A stretch of DNA of 64,000 nucleotides. It comes from Niastella soli. GTDB taxonomy: Bacteria > Bacteroidota > Bacteroidia > Chitinophagales > Chitinophagaceae. The number at the start of each line of letters is the position of its first letter. Positions within the stretch are counted from its first letter, which is position 1. This document shows positions 44,919 to 53,298 of the stretch, one piece after another. The stretch covers positions 930,001 to 994,000 of the forward strand of contig NZ_JAGHKO010000004.1 in assembly GCF_017742245.1 (NCBI RefSeq), written 5' to 3'. The notes under the pieces are model-generated. The model did not search any database. It saw only the letters and a program-made list of their open reading frames with translations, and was not told the origin of the DNA. Both the position numbers and the translations under genes were made by a program.

Positions 44919-46928
44919 ATGCGAATGCTTACATTTTTCAAAATAGTTTGCCTGGTTGTCTGCCTCAGCTGGTTACCCTGCCGGGCCCAGCAGGTAATGG
45001 TAACAAAAGATCCGCTGTTACTGGCCGATCAATATTTTGCCGCTGGTGAATATTATACAGCCGCTAATTTATATGAGCAGGTGTTGAACCCACCAGCCAA
45101 TACCCGGAATGACGAGGTTTTCCCCGTATATTCAAAAAGAGGTAAACTAAACTACAGGTTACCTAAAAAGGTATCCCGCGAAGCCGTTTTGTACAAACAG
45201 GCCGAAAGCTATCGCCTGGCGCATTACTGGCTGCAAGCTGATTCTACTTATAAAAAATGTACAGACAATATTGACGCATTATACTGGATGGCCGTGTGCG
45301 AACGCAGCCTGGGACAATATGCGGAAGCATCTGACAACCTGCGCCAGTACCTGGAGTCAACCAATACACATAAACAGTTTATGGAGCCGGCTGAACAGGA
45401 ATGGGCCACCTTGCTGTATATCAAAAAACAAATAGACCGGCCCGACACCGTGTTGGCTCGCTTAAGAAAACTCACTATACCCGACAGTTATGAAAGGGGC
45501 ACCTTCGCAGTTACCCCCATTCAGGGTAATCAATACCTGGTCAGCAGGACCAAAACCGACTCCCCGGAAATAAAAGGCTATAACCCGAATAACAGCCACC
45601 TGTTTCAGGCGGTTCTGAATAATGACACGCTTACCCAGATTACCCAATTGAAATTACCCGATGCAGGCCCGTTGATGAACCAGGGTGCTGCCAACATTAC
45701 TGCTAATGGCAACAGCATTTACTTTACCCAATGGCAAAAACAAAACGGCCGGGTTGTATCGAACATCTATGTTATTAAACAGGTAAATGGAAGCTGGTCA
45801 GCCCCACAATTAGTGGACGGCATAAACACCAATGGATACAGCAGTAAGCAACCCTTTTGTACGGCAGACGGCAAATACCTGTATTTCACCTCAGACCGCC
45901 CAGGCGGTACCGGTGGTTTCGATATTTGGTATGCAGCGCTTAATGGAGATGGCAGCGTGGGTGAACCGGAGAATGCCGGCAGGACCATTAATACCACCGG
46001 AGATGAACAGGCGCCTTTTTACCACAGCAATAGCAATACGCTGGTATTCTCTACCAATGGCCGTCAGGGCATGGGGGGCTTTGATCTGTTTTCTGCCCAG
46101 GGCAATACCATTACCTGGAGCACGCCGGAAAATATAGGTTACCCGGTTAACTCCTCAAGGGATGATATTTATTTCTATGCCCTTGAAAAAAATGCCTTGT
46201 TGAGTGATGCCCTCATCGGTTCTGACAGAGGCAGTGGTTGCTGCCTGGAAACCTACCGCATAAACAAACTACCCAAATACAACCGCATGAGCGGTGTGGT
46301 GCTTGACACCAGGACCCATAAGCCCATACCTGAGGCCAATGTGGTGCTTACAACCCCTGATGGCAAAACCACACAAACCACTACCGACATAAACGGTAAT
46401 TATGTATTTGACAACGTAGATAATTCGTTCACCAATGAGAACGTGGCGGTATCTAAACAAAATTACCGCGATACGGCAGCGCTGGTCGCCATCAAAAAAA
46501 CAGACAACTCCAATCTGCTCACCGATCAGCATTTCAATACAGAGATCTTCATTGAGAAAAAATTTATATTACGCGCGGAGAATGTTGTTACCGTTTACTT
46601 CGACTTCGATATGTATAACCTGAAGAAGGAAGCGGTACGCAAACTGGATTCCGTATACAATGTACTGCTGGAAATACCTACTGCTACCTTGCAGATCTCC
46701 GGTTATACCGATGGTAAGGGTAGCAATGAGTACAATGCAATACTTTCTGACCACCGTGCGCGGGCCTGTGCCGGGTACTTTATTCAAAAAGGCATTGCAG
46801 CCAGTCGCATAACCTTTGAATCATTCGGAGCCTGCTGTCCGCTTGAAATGGAATTGATCAATGGCCGTGATAATCCTGATGGACGTAGCAAGAACCGGCG
46901 TGCGTTGATCAATATTACCAAGGAATAA
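44919..46928 (+). CDS. OmpA-family protein with TPR, PD40 propeller and carboxypeptidase-regulatory-like domains (PorE-like)
   Basis: 669 residues from ATG 44919; the first-frame TTG at 44910 directly after the previous stop is less likely. A signal peptide ending CRAQ is followed by a TPR-like part (about 30-150) and PD40 propeller strands (about 190-430: FCTADGKYLYFTSDRPGGTGG, NTLVFSTNGRQGMGGFDLF). A carboxypeptidase-regulatory-like beta-sandwich comes next (GVVLDTRTHKPIPEANVVL, about 455-510). The C-terminal OmpA domain contains YFDFDMYNL, ISGYTDGKGSNEYN and RSKNRRALINI. It probably links the SprF-type barrel to peptidoglycan. Confidence 0.88.
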   Translation: MRMLTFFKIVCLVVCLSWLPCRAQQVMVTKDPLLLADQYFAAGEYYTAANLYEQVLNPPANTRNDEVFPVYSKRGKLNYRLPKKVSREAVLYKQAESYRLAHYWLQADSTYKKCTDNIDALYWMAVCERSLGQYAEASDNLRQYLESTNTHKQFMEPAEQEWATLLYIKKQIDRPDTVLARLRKLTIPDSYERGTFAVTPIQGNQYLVSRTKTDSPEIKGYNPNNSHLFQAVLNNDTLTQITQLKLPDAGPLMNQGAANITANGNSIYFTQWQKQNGRVVSNIYVIKQVNGSWSAPQLVDGINTNGYSSKQPFCTADGKYLYFTSDRPGGTGGFDIWYAALNGDGSVGEPENAGRTINTTGDEQAPFYHSNSNTLVFSTNGRQGMGGFDLFSAQGNTITWSTPENIGYPVNSSRDDIYFYALEKNALLSDALIGSDRGSGCCLETYRINKLPKYNRMSGVVLDTRTHKPIPEANVVLTTPDGKTTQTTTDINGNYVFDNVDNSFTNENVAVSKQNYRDTAALVAIKKTDNSNLLTDQHFNTEIFIEKKFILRAENVVTVYFDFDMYNLKKEAVRKLDSVYNVLLEIPTATLQISGYTDGKGSNEYNAILSDHRARACAGYFIQKGIAASRITFESFGACCPLEMELINGRDNPDGRSKNRRALINITKE

Positions 46929-46964
46929 GAGCTCCATACCTCATTATACCCTCATTGGGACCTC

Positions 46965-46998
46965 TACAATGGCGCAAGCGTCCGCTTGTGCCATTGTA
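46965..46998. terminator. Hairpin after the T9SS-associated operon
   Basis: Sixteen-base arms 46965-46980 and 46983-46998 with one mismatch and a 2-base turn (tacaatggcgcaagcg paired with cgcttgtgccattgta). It lies 37 bases past the stop. A related word, ccgcttgtgtcattgtaa, recurs at about 47037-47054. Confidence 0.55.
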
Positions 46999-47087
46999 TT
47001 TAAAGGTAATCACACTTTATTATAACCGCTTTGGGCCGCTTGTGTCATTGTAAGATAACTTGGCAGCAGCTTGTTGCCAAAATCTTT

Positions 47088-47118
47088 ACAATAGTGCGAC
47101 GGCTTGTCGCACTATTGT
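47088..47118. terminator. Second long hairpin between convergent genes
   Basis: Perfect 13-base arms acaatagtgcgac (47088-47100) and its complement (47106-47118) around ggctt. It lies 24 bases past the stop of the minus-strand small membrane protein. Confidence 0.55.
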
Positions 47119-47141
47119 CCTTGCCCTATAATGTCACAGTT

Positions 47142-47345
47142 TTACCACCTCCTCAGTCGCTTGCGCAGTAAATGCCCCTTCCATAACCAAAAGCCTGAAA
47201 GGATCAGTACTGGCATAATGATCCATTTTACTACCATGGACTGGCGCGGCATGGTGGCCAATGGACCGTATATATAACCAAGAATAGGAATGCTCAACAC
47301 GATGTGTAACAACCGGATTATCTTCCTTTCGGTTGATGCTTTCAT
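47142..47345 (-). CDS. Small two-helix membrane protein
   Basis: 67 residues. Two hydrophobic segments (HIVLSIPILGYIYGPLA at about 14-30 and WIIMPVLILSGFWLW at about 41-55) and a very basic end (KGHLLRKRLRRW). I recognise no family with confidence. It starts 10 bases after the 86-residue membrane protein upstream, so both belong to one transcript. The function is unknown. Confidence 0.55.
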   Translation of the reverse strand: MKASTERKIIRLLHIVLSIPILGYIYGPLATMPRQSMVVKWIIMPVLILSGFWLWKGHLLRKRLRRW

Positions 47346-47355
47346 AGATCTAGGT

Positions 47356-47616
47356 TTATTTATTTACAGTTGAATCGGCAGGTAAACGGTCACAACGTTC
47401 ATAATAATGATGGCCGCGGTAATCGCGATACCGGTTCCAGCCAAAACGCATACTCAACCCGGTAGTAGCGAAAAACAATACGATCACCAGAATGGCGGCT
47501 ACCTTACTAAAAACACTGAGTGTTCTTCTTTGCGAAAAATTGCCGAAAATGGCGCCAATAATAAATACCATACAGGCTATAAAAAGCACACGTAATAAAA
47601 TGAATAACGGGAACAT
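47356..47616 (-). CDS. Small membrane protein of unknown function
   Basis: 86 residues with two membrane segments (LFILLRVLFIACMVFIIGAIF at 4-24 and FSKVAAILVIVLFFATTGLS at about 35-54) and a Tyr/Arg-rich C-terminal tail (RYRDYRGHHYYERCDRLP). There is no recognisable domain. It is followed at once by the 67-residue membrane protein. The divergently oriented repeat at 47642-47692 lies just upstream. Confidence 0.55.
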   Translation of the reverse strand: MFPLFILLRVLFIACMVFIIGAIFGNFSQRRTLSVFSKVAAILVIVLFFATTGLSMRFGWNRYRDYRGHHYYERCDRLPADSTVNK

Positions 47617-47641
47617 ACACTAAATTTTAGATTTAAGAAAT

Positions 47642-47692
47642 GGCCCTTCGACTTCGCTCAGGGCCTTTTACCGACTCTTCGACTCCGCTCAG
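47642..47692. repeat. Dispersed ttcgactYcgctcag repeat pair
   Basis: Two copies of the word (cccttcgacttcgctcaggg and ctcttcgactccgctcagag) in tandem. They are related to the 35-base element at 5866-5900 and 13799-13833. The outer bases ggccc/gggcc (47642-47665) pair and are followed by tttt, so the first copy could act as a weak terminator. Confidence 0.6.
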
Positions 47693-47769
47693 AGTACGAT
47701 ACAAAGCTACCCCCATGGCTTAGCTGTTCCCGGCGTGAGTAGAGGAAGGAGGAAGATGTGTAGACAAGC

Positions 47770-48477
47770 TTACTTATTAAGGGGAAGTACCGCTTCAACA
47801 GCCGCCCTATAACTTTCACTAAGCGGTAATTCAATGCTGCCCAAACAAATGATATCACGTTTAACCGCTGTTACTTTATCGGCGGCAATAATGTAGGATT
47901 TATGTATGCGCACCAGCCGGTATGGGAGTAATTTATCTTCCAGTGCCTTTAAGCTCATTTTGGTGATCACGGGTTTGGTAGTTGTGATCACATGTATCTT
48001 CACATAATCCTTCATCCCTTCTATATACACGATCTCATTTATATTGATCTTTATCTGATTGTATTCAACATATACAAAAAACGAGGACGGCAGTTCTTTG
48101 GTGGTGGTTGCTTTTTGTTGCAGGCGGAATAATTCCTGCGCCTTGTTGCAGGCCTTTAAAAAACGTTCGAACGAAACAGGTTTTAACAGATAGTCAACAG
48201 CTGCCAGTTCAAAACCTTCCCAGGCATGTTCTTTATACGCGGTAACAAAAATGATCATGGGCGGGTGTTGCAGTGATTGCACGAATTGAATGCCATCCAG
48301 TCCGGGCATTTGAATATCCAGAAAAACAAGGTCCACGTCTTCGCGGTGTAACATTTCCGTAGCTTCCAGGGCATTTTTACAACGGCCCACCAATTGTAAA
48401 AAAGGCACCCGGCTGATATTATCAACCAGCAGGTCCAACACCCATTTTTCATCATCGACGGCAATACAACGCATCAT
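47770..48477 (-). CDS. LytTR-family response regulator
   Basis: 235 residues. The receiver has AVDDEKW, phospho-acceptor Asp54 in LVFLDIQMPGLDG, and Lys in VDYLLKPVSF. The LytTR domain (about 130-232) has NEIVYIEGMKDYVKIHV, RLVRIHKSYIIAADKV and LPLSESYR. It overlaps the start of its own transcript partner, the kinase, by 4 bases, so the two are a cognate two-component system. The targets are unknown, and neighbouring membrane proteins are possible candidates. Confidence 0.9.
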   Translation of the reverse strand: MMRCIAVDDEKWVLDLLVDNISRVPFLQLVGRCKNALEATEMLHREDVDLVFLDIQMPGLDGIQFVQSLQHPPMIIFVTAYKEHAWEGFELAAVDYLLKPVSFERFLKACNKAQELFRLQQKATTTKELPSSFFVYVEYNQIKININEIVYIEGMKDYVKIHVITTTKPVITKMSLKALEDKLLPYRLVRIHKSYIIAADKVTAVKRDIICLGSIELPLSESYRAAVEAVLPLNK

Positions 48478-49475
48478 AACAGTTTACAATTTAAATGAAG
48501 GGAATAAATGCCGCCCTTGTTGACTATGTTTAACTGGTAATTGTTCGCATACAACAGCTCCAGCCTGTTCTTTACATTGTTAAGGCCAATACCTGAATGC
48601 CTGTCCTTAGACAGATTTGCCGCATTATAATTGTTCACCACCCTAAAATCGAGTTGATGTTCTTTTACAACAAGGGTTATATGTATAAACGGGTCCTTTA
48701 CCATGCCAATGCCATGTTTAAAGGCGTTCTCGATAAACGGCACCAACAGCATGGGTTCTATCATTCTTTCGGGGTAATCGTTTTGAATTTCCAGCGAAAT
48801 GGCCACATCTTCTCCAAACCGCAACTGCTGCAGCGAAACATAGTTCTCTATTTGTTCTATTTCCTTGGCAATGGCAATTTTTTCTTCATTGCTTTCATAC
48901 AACATGTACCGCAACAACTCCGACAACCGGATCAAAGAAGGTTCCAGCAGGTTCGATTGCAGGCGGGCCATGGATACCATATTGGTGAGCATATTGAATA
49001 AAAAATGCGGGCTCACCTGTGATCGCAATAATTTCAACTCGGCATCCAGCCGTTGCGCACGGGCTTCTTTTTCCATTCTTTCAAACCGAATGCGGTCATA
49101 AATCAGGCGGTAAATAATGCTGGCAAATAAAAACGGCACCAATGGGAAAAAGATCAGCCGGCGGTTAATGGGAGTAATCTGAAACCCGGGATTAAGCTGC
49201 AAAAAGAACACTTTGGCAAAACCGGAAATACAAACGATGGCCACCAGGCAAATGAGGTACAACCACCAGGTCCTTTTATTCAACAGTTTGGGATACAGGT
49301 AAAAGGCATTAAAATAAAACAGGCCAATATGATACAGGGTGGTCAACAGGTAAAAAGTGACCGACAACCCAAAAAAGCGCGTGTCCCATAACAAAAAGCC
49401 GGGGACGCCCAACAGCAATATCCATACGGCCGTATGGATCCATTTTGAGGAAAAAGCAGGTTGTGCCGGTGTCAT
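48474..49475 (-). CDS. LytS-like sensor histidine kinase (His_kinase family)
   Basis: 333 residues from ATG 49475; a longer in-frame version from ATG 49529 is possible. A perfect -7 element (TAAATTTG) ends 5 bases before ATG 49475 and favours the shorter form. Four membrane helices (about residues 12-135) precede a short coiled coil (RMEKEARAQRLDAELKLL) and the kinase domain. The phospho-acceptor His is in SQVSPHFLFNMLTNM (about 157). The ATP site has PFIENAFKHG and SGIGLNNVKNRLELLY. It is coupled by ATGA to its LytTR regulator. There is no extracytoplasmic sensor domain, so the stimulus is probably sensed in the membrane. Confidence 0.86.
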   Translation of the reverse strand: MTPAQPAFSSKWIHTAVWILLLGVPGFLLWDTRFFGLSVTFYLLTTLYHIGLFYFNAFYLYPKLLNKRTWWLYLICLVAIVCISGFAKVFFLQLNPGFQITPINRRLIFFPLVPFLFASIIYRLIYDRIRFERMEKEARAQRLDAELKLLRSQVSPHFLFNMLTNMVSMARLQSNLLEPSLIRLSELLRYMLYESNEEKIAIAKEIEQIENYVSLQQLRFGEDVAISLEIQNDYPERMIEPMLLVPFIENAFKHGIGMVKDPFIHITLVVKEHQLDFRVVNNYNAANLSKDRHSGIGLNNVKNRLELLYANNYQLNIVNKGGIYSLHLNCKLL

Positions 49476-49480
49476 TACAT

Positions 49481-49488
49481 CAAATTTA
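49481..49488 (-). promoter_or_regulatory. -7 promoter element (TAAATTTG) for the kinase-regulator pair
   Basis: An exact TAnnTTTG on the minus strand, ending 5 bases before ATG 49475. The message would be almost leaderless. Confidence 0.5.
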
Positions 49489-49611
49489 CCAATGCCCTGT
49501 AAATTAAGCCGTAATGCGGTATACAACATCAATGCGTAGACAAAAAGGTAATATGAGTAGAGGAGATAAAAGGGGCAGTAAAGGCCGCAAACAGGGTATT
49601 TGTTTTTTAGC

Positions 49612-49619
49612 TATATTTG
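49612..49619 (+). promoter_or_regulatory. -7 promoter element (TATATTTG) for the SGNH-carbamoyltransferase cassette
   Basis: An exact TAnnTTTG, 28 bases before ATG 49648. The promoter points away from the two-component operon. Confidence 0.55.
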
Positions 49620-49647
49620 GCCCTAATTCTATATCTGTATTACCTGA

Positions 49648-50763
49648 ATGGCAAATTCTTCACTGCGCCGGAAAATCCTCTACTCCCTCTATCTTTTTAT
49701 TGTGGTATTTGCTCTTCTGGAAATTTTATTGCGCATATATAACCCTTTAAATTTCAGGATCCGGGGCAATCAGATATTGCTGCCAATTAACCAAAAGCAG
49801 ATCATTAACAATAAGATCAACCCCAAACTGGACCCAGTCATAACAAATTCCAGAAACAGCCTGGGTTTCCGAGGGCCGGAAAAACCTGCTACCTGGAACG
49901 ATCACCTCACCATTTTAACCGTTGGAGGAAGTACTACCGAATGCCATTTTCTGGCAGATAATAAAACCTGGCCTTACCAGCTTGGGCAGCAGCTAAACCC
50001 TTACTTTAAAAACCTGTGGCTTAATAATGCCGGGTTTGATGGACATTCCTCTTTTGGCCACCAGGTATTGCTGAACGATTATCTGATCAAGCTCAAACCC
50101 AAAATGATCCTGTTCTATGCAGGTATAAATGACATGGAAAATGATCAGCCTACCTTTCATGACGAATTGAACAGGAAAGGCGGGTATTCAGACCTGAAAC
50201 ATTATATTTTCAATAACAGCGAGGTCTTGAACCTGGGGCTGAACCTGGTGAGGGGCTGGCGAGCGCAGAAAATGAATAATACGACCAACACGATGATCGA
50301 TCTGTCAAAAGGCAAGGTCAAAATAATGACCGATCAACAGATCGCAGTGCGTAAGGGGCAACAGCAAAAATATCTGACCAGCTACCAACAACGGCTGGGG
50401 CAGTTGATAGATACCTGCAAACAGTATGGCATCATGCCGGTGTTTATGACGCAGGCCATCTTGTTCGGACGGGGAAATGATCCTGTTACAGGGGTAAACC
50501 TCGAAACATTCGACACAGGGCAGGAGATGAATGGACGTTGTTTGTTAGCCGTACTGGAACTTTATAATGATGTGACGAGACATGTTTGTGCGCAGAAAAA
50601 TGTTCCCCTGATCGATTTGTCCACCCTATTGCCGAAAAACAGCAGCTATTTTTATGATGGCGCGCATTTTACCAATACCGGAGCGTTGAAAGTGGCCGAG
50701 ATCATAACCCCGGAGCTAAAATCTGTTATTTCCCGCAATTTTCATTCTTTTGCGTATGAATAA
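49648..50763 (+). CDS. SGNH/GDSL-family hydrolase, membrane anchored
   Basis: 371 residues with one N-terminal membrane helix (about 9-28). The rest is an SGNH hydrolase fold: the nucleophile is Ser95 in VGGSTTEC, the Asn/Gly oxyanion elements are NNAGFDGHSS and FYAGINDMEND, and the Asp-x-x-His pair is Asp337/His340 in YDGAHFTNTG. Members are esterases or acetyl(de)acetylases acting on glycans or lipids. The gene overlaps the carbamoyltransferase by 8 bases and leads a four-gene run with DUF5989 and SxtJ-type partners. It likely modifies, or transfers acyl groups on, the same surface polymer. Confidence 0.82.
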   Translation: MANSSLRRKILYSLYLFIVVFALLEILLRIYNPLNFRIRGNQILLPINQKQIINNKINPKLDPVITNSRNSLGFRGPEKPATWNDHLTILTVGGSTTECHFLADNKTWPYQLGQQLNPYFKNLWLNNAGFDGHSSFGHQVLLNDYLIKLKPKMILFYAGINDMENDQPTFHDELNRKGGYSDLKHYIFNNSEVLNLGLNLVRGWRAQKMNNTTNTMIDLSKGKVKIMTDQQIAVRKGQQQKYLTSYQQRLGQLIDTCKQYGIMPVFMTQAILFGRGNDPVTGVNLETFDTGQEMNGRCLLAVLELYNDVTRHVCAQKNVPLIDLSTLLPKNSSYFYDGAHFTNTGALKVAEIITPELKSVISRNFHSFAYE

Positions 50764-52651
50764 AATGAGCGAGAAGGCCGCCCCAAAAACAATCCTAGGT
50801 ATTTCGGCCTTCTACCATGATTCCGCTGCGGCCATCATCGAAGATGGCAATATTATCGCGGCAGCGCAGGAGGAACGATTCACCAGAAAAAAGCATGATG
50901 CCGCATTCCCTTCCAATGCCGTTAAATTCTGTCTTGAATATGCGGGGCGTAGCCTCCATGAAATAGATGCAATTGTATTTTACGATAAACCACTGCTGAA
51001 ATTTGAACGGTTGCTGGAAACCTATTACGCATTTGCACCCAAAGGATGGAAATCCTTTATGATGGCGATGCCCGTATGGATCAAAGAGAAATTGTTCCTG
51101 AAAAAAAATATCCGGGAGGCATTGAACAGCATTGAAAAAATTGATAAGAAGAAAGTGCGCCTCTTATTTACCGAACATCATCTTTCGCATGCCGCCAGTG
51201 CCTTTTATGCGTCCCCCTTTGACAAGGCGGCTATTTTAACCATTGATGGTGTGGGTGAATGGGCTACCGCTTCTATTGGCATAGGAGACGGTAACAAGAT
51301 CACCATCCTGAAAGAATTGCATTTCCCACATTCTCTGGGTCTATTATATTCTTCGTTTACCTATTATTGCGGCTTTAAGGTCAATTCTGGCGAGTATAAA
51401 TTAATGGGGCTTGCTCCCTATGGCAATCCGGGTTCTGAGCAGGTAAAGCGATTTAAAGGCATTATCACCCGGCAGCTGGTTGATGTGAAAGCAGATGGAT
51501 CAATATTCCTGAACCAGGAATATTTTAGTTATGCTACCGGTGACCGGATGGTGTACGATAATAAATGGCAGACTTTGTTTGGTTTTCCCCGTCGCCAACA
51601 GGAAACGCCCCTGGAACAACACCATTGCGACCTTGCCCTGGCTATCCAGGAGGTAACAGAGGAAATTGTATTGAACCTTGCCCGGGAAGCTAAAAAGCTT
51701 ACAGGGGCAACCGCTTTATGCATGGCCGGTGGTGTAGCCTTAAATTGTGTAGCCAATGGGAAGCTGGACGATGCCCGTATCTTCAACCAACTGTTCATTC
51801 AACCGGCCGCCGGTGATGCTGGCGGCGCATTGGGTGCAGCGTTGGCCGCACACCATATTTATTTTGATGGGGAACGAAAGGTACCTGCAACAGATATGGA
51901 CAACCTGCAAGGCTCTTATCTGGGACCCGAATACAGCAGTCTGGAAATACTTGCCGTGGCAAGAAAGTACGGGGCTCCCTATACACAGTTCCAGGAAGAA
52001 GAAGCCTTATTAAATGAAACAGCCCGCTTAATAGCGGAAAAAAATATAATAGGCTGGCATCAGGGCCGAATGGAATTCGGTCCACGCGCGTTGGGTGCCA
52101 GAAGCATCCTCGCCGACGCCCGCGATCCGCAAATGCAAAAGAAGCTGAACGAACAGATCAAATTCCGGGAAAGCTTCCGGCCCTTTGCACCCGTAGTTCT
52201 GGCAGAAGAAGTTGCCAGTTACTTTGAATATGAAGGAGCCTCGCCGTATATGTTACTGGTGAAGCCCATAAAAAAAGAAAGACAGCTCCCCTATCCGCCA
52301 GGCTATGAACATAAAGGCCTGTTAGATAAATTGTATTTTCAACGCAGTAATTTGCCGGCCATCACCCACATCGATCATTCAGCCCGGATACAAACAGTAC
52401 ATAAAGAGACTAACCCCCGTTTCTGGAAACTGCTGCATGCCTTTAAACGGCAAACAGGTTGTGCTGTAATGATCAACACGAGTTTTAATGTGCGTGGCGA
52501 ACCGGTTGTTAATACCCCTGAAGAGGCATACCGCTGTTTTATGCGAACCGGTATGGATTATTTAATAATGGGTAACTTTATTTTTTGCAAAAAAGACCAA
52601 CCCGAATGGCAGGAAAGATCTGACTGGAAACGTGAATTCACACTGGATTGA
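50756..52651 (+). CDS. NodU/TobZ-family carbamoyltransferase (SxtI-like)
   Basis: 631 residues from ATG 50756 (ATG 50765 is possible). The N-terminal Kae1/ASKHA-like half has ILGISAFYHDSAAAIIEDG, EERFTRKKHDAAFP, the metal-binding HHLSHAASAFYASPF, TIDGVGEWATAS and GGVALNCVANGKL. The C-terminal YrdC-like half has QGRMEFGPRALGARSILAD and FAPVVLAEE. Such enzymes use carbamoyl phosphate and ATP to make carbamoyl-AMP and carbamoylate a hydroxyl, as in Nod factors, tobramycin, cephamycin or saxitoxin. Located with an SGNH hydrolase and two small membrane proteins, its acceptor here is likely a lipid- or surface-linked glycan. Confidence 0.9.
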   Translation: MNKMSEKAAPKTILGISAFYHDSAAAIIEDGNIIAAAQEERFTRKKHDAAFPSNAVKFCLEYAGRSLHEIDAIVFYDKPLLKFERLLETYYAFAPKGWKSFMMAMPVWIKEKLFLKKNIREALNSIEKIDKKKVRLLFTEHHLSHAASAFYASPFDKAAILTIDGVGEWATASIGIGDGNKITILKELHFPHSLGLLYSSFTYYCGFKVNSGEYKLMGLAPYGNPGSEQVKRFKGIITRQLVDVKADGSIFLNQEYFSYATGDRMVYDNKWQTLFGFPRRQQETPLEQHHCDLALAIQEVTEEIVLNLAREAKKLTGATALCMAGGVALNCVANGKLDDARIFNQLFIQPAAGDAGGALGAALAAHHIYFDGERKVPATDMDNLQGSYLGPEYSSLEILAVARKYGAPYTQFQEEEALLNETARLIAEKNIIGWHQGRMEFGPRALGARSILADARDPQMQKKLNEQIKFRESFRPFAPVVLAEEVASYFEYEGASPYMLLVKPIKKERQLPYPPGYEHKGLLDKLYFQRSNLPAITHIDHSARIQTVHKETNPRFWKLLHAFKRQTGCAVMINTSFNVRGEPVVNTPEEAYRCFMRTGMDYLIMGNFIFCKKDQPEWQERSDWKREFTLD

Positions 52652-52681
52652 TCCTTCATTCAACAAAGCAAACACTCAACA

Positions 52682-52828
52682 ATGGAAACGTTAAAAGATA
52701 TCTGGACCTTTTTAAAAGCAAGGAAGAAATGGTGGCTGGCCCCCCTTATCATTGTACTATTGTTGCTGGGCCTTTTAATTATCCTGGGCGGAACTGCACT
52801 CGCGCCATTTATCTACACCTTATTTTAA
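52682..52828 (+). CDS. DUF5989 / SxtK-like 48-residue membrane peptide
   Basis: A 48-codon gene: METLKDIWTFLKARKKWW, then a single hydrophobic helix (LIIVLLLLGLLIILGG) and the ending ALAPFIYTLF. This LK..W.FLK.RKKWW...APFIYTLF pattern is the DUF5989 family, which includes SxtK of saxitoxin clusters and often lies next to NodU-type carbamoyltransferases. It starts 30 bases after the carbamoyltransferase and ends 5 bases before the SxtJ-like gene. It is missed if one reads the overlapping longer frame that starts at 52648. The function is unknown. One membrane helix with an amphipathic cytoplasmic end is seen. Confidence 0.82.
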   Translation: METLKDIWTFLKARKKWWLAPLIIVLLLLGLLIILGGTALAPFIYTLF

Positions 52829-52833
52829 ACACT

Positions 52834-53193
52834 ATGACCAGGAACAAAACACTGGAAACTATACTGGTTTTGGTATTGGCCCTGATGGTCTTTTACCGGA
52901 CCACTAATAATAGTTACTTTTTTCTATCCGCAATGATCCTGGGGTTTATTGGTCTGTTTATTCCCTCATTGGCAGAAAAGGTCCATGTTGTATGGATGAA
53001 GCTCGCGGAAGGACTGGGGTTCGTGACAAGCAAGATCATTCTTACGCTTATTTTTTTTATAATACTGGTGCCTATATCGTTCCTGTTTAAAGCTTTTGGG
53101 AAAAATAGCGTGCAAACGAAGGCGGGGAACAACTCTTATTTTAAAGAGAGGAACTTTACTTATACCCCGGAAAGCCTCGATAATGTATGGTAA
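52834..53193 (+). CDS. SxtJ-family membrane protein
   Basis: 119 residues from ATG 52834. Three to four hydrophobic segments (ILVLVLALMVFY, FFLSAMILGFIGLFIPSLA, IILTLIFFIILVPISFLF), then a hydrophilic end NNSYFKERNFTYTPESLDNVW. The order carbamoyltransferase - DUF5989 - this protein and the length match the SxtI-K-J set. The family's biochemical role is not established; it may hold the carbamoyltransferase at the membrane. A longer in-frame TTG start at 52648 would overlap the 48-codon gene and is rejected. Confidence 0.8.
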   Translation: MTRNKTLETILVLVLALMVFYRTTNNSYFFLSAMILGFIGLFIPSLAEKVHVVWMKLAEGLGFVTSKIILTLIFFIILVPISFLFKAFGKNSVQTKAGNNSYFKERNFTYTPESLDNVW

Positions 53194-53298
53194 TAAAAAA
53201 AGCGTCCCAATGAATCGGAGCGACCACCGGTGAGTAGGTTCGCGAATATTCGGAATTAAAAAAAATAGCGAGTCAACTCACAATTCACCACTCACCAC

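Noticed and set aside
52648-53193. A single 181-residue protein starting at TTG 52648
   Set aside because: The region 52682-52828 encodes a clear DUF5989 protein in another frame, and the SxtJ-like protein starts well at ATG 52834.
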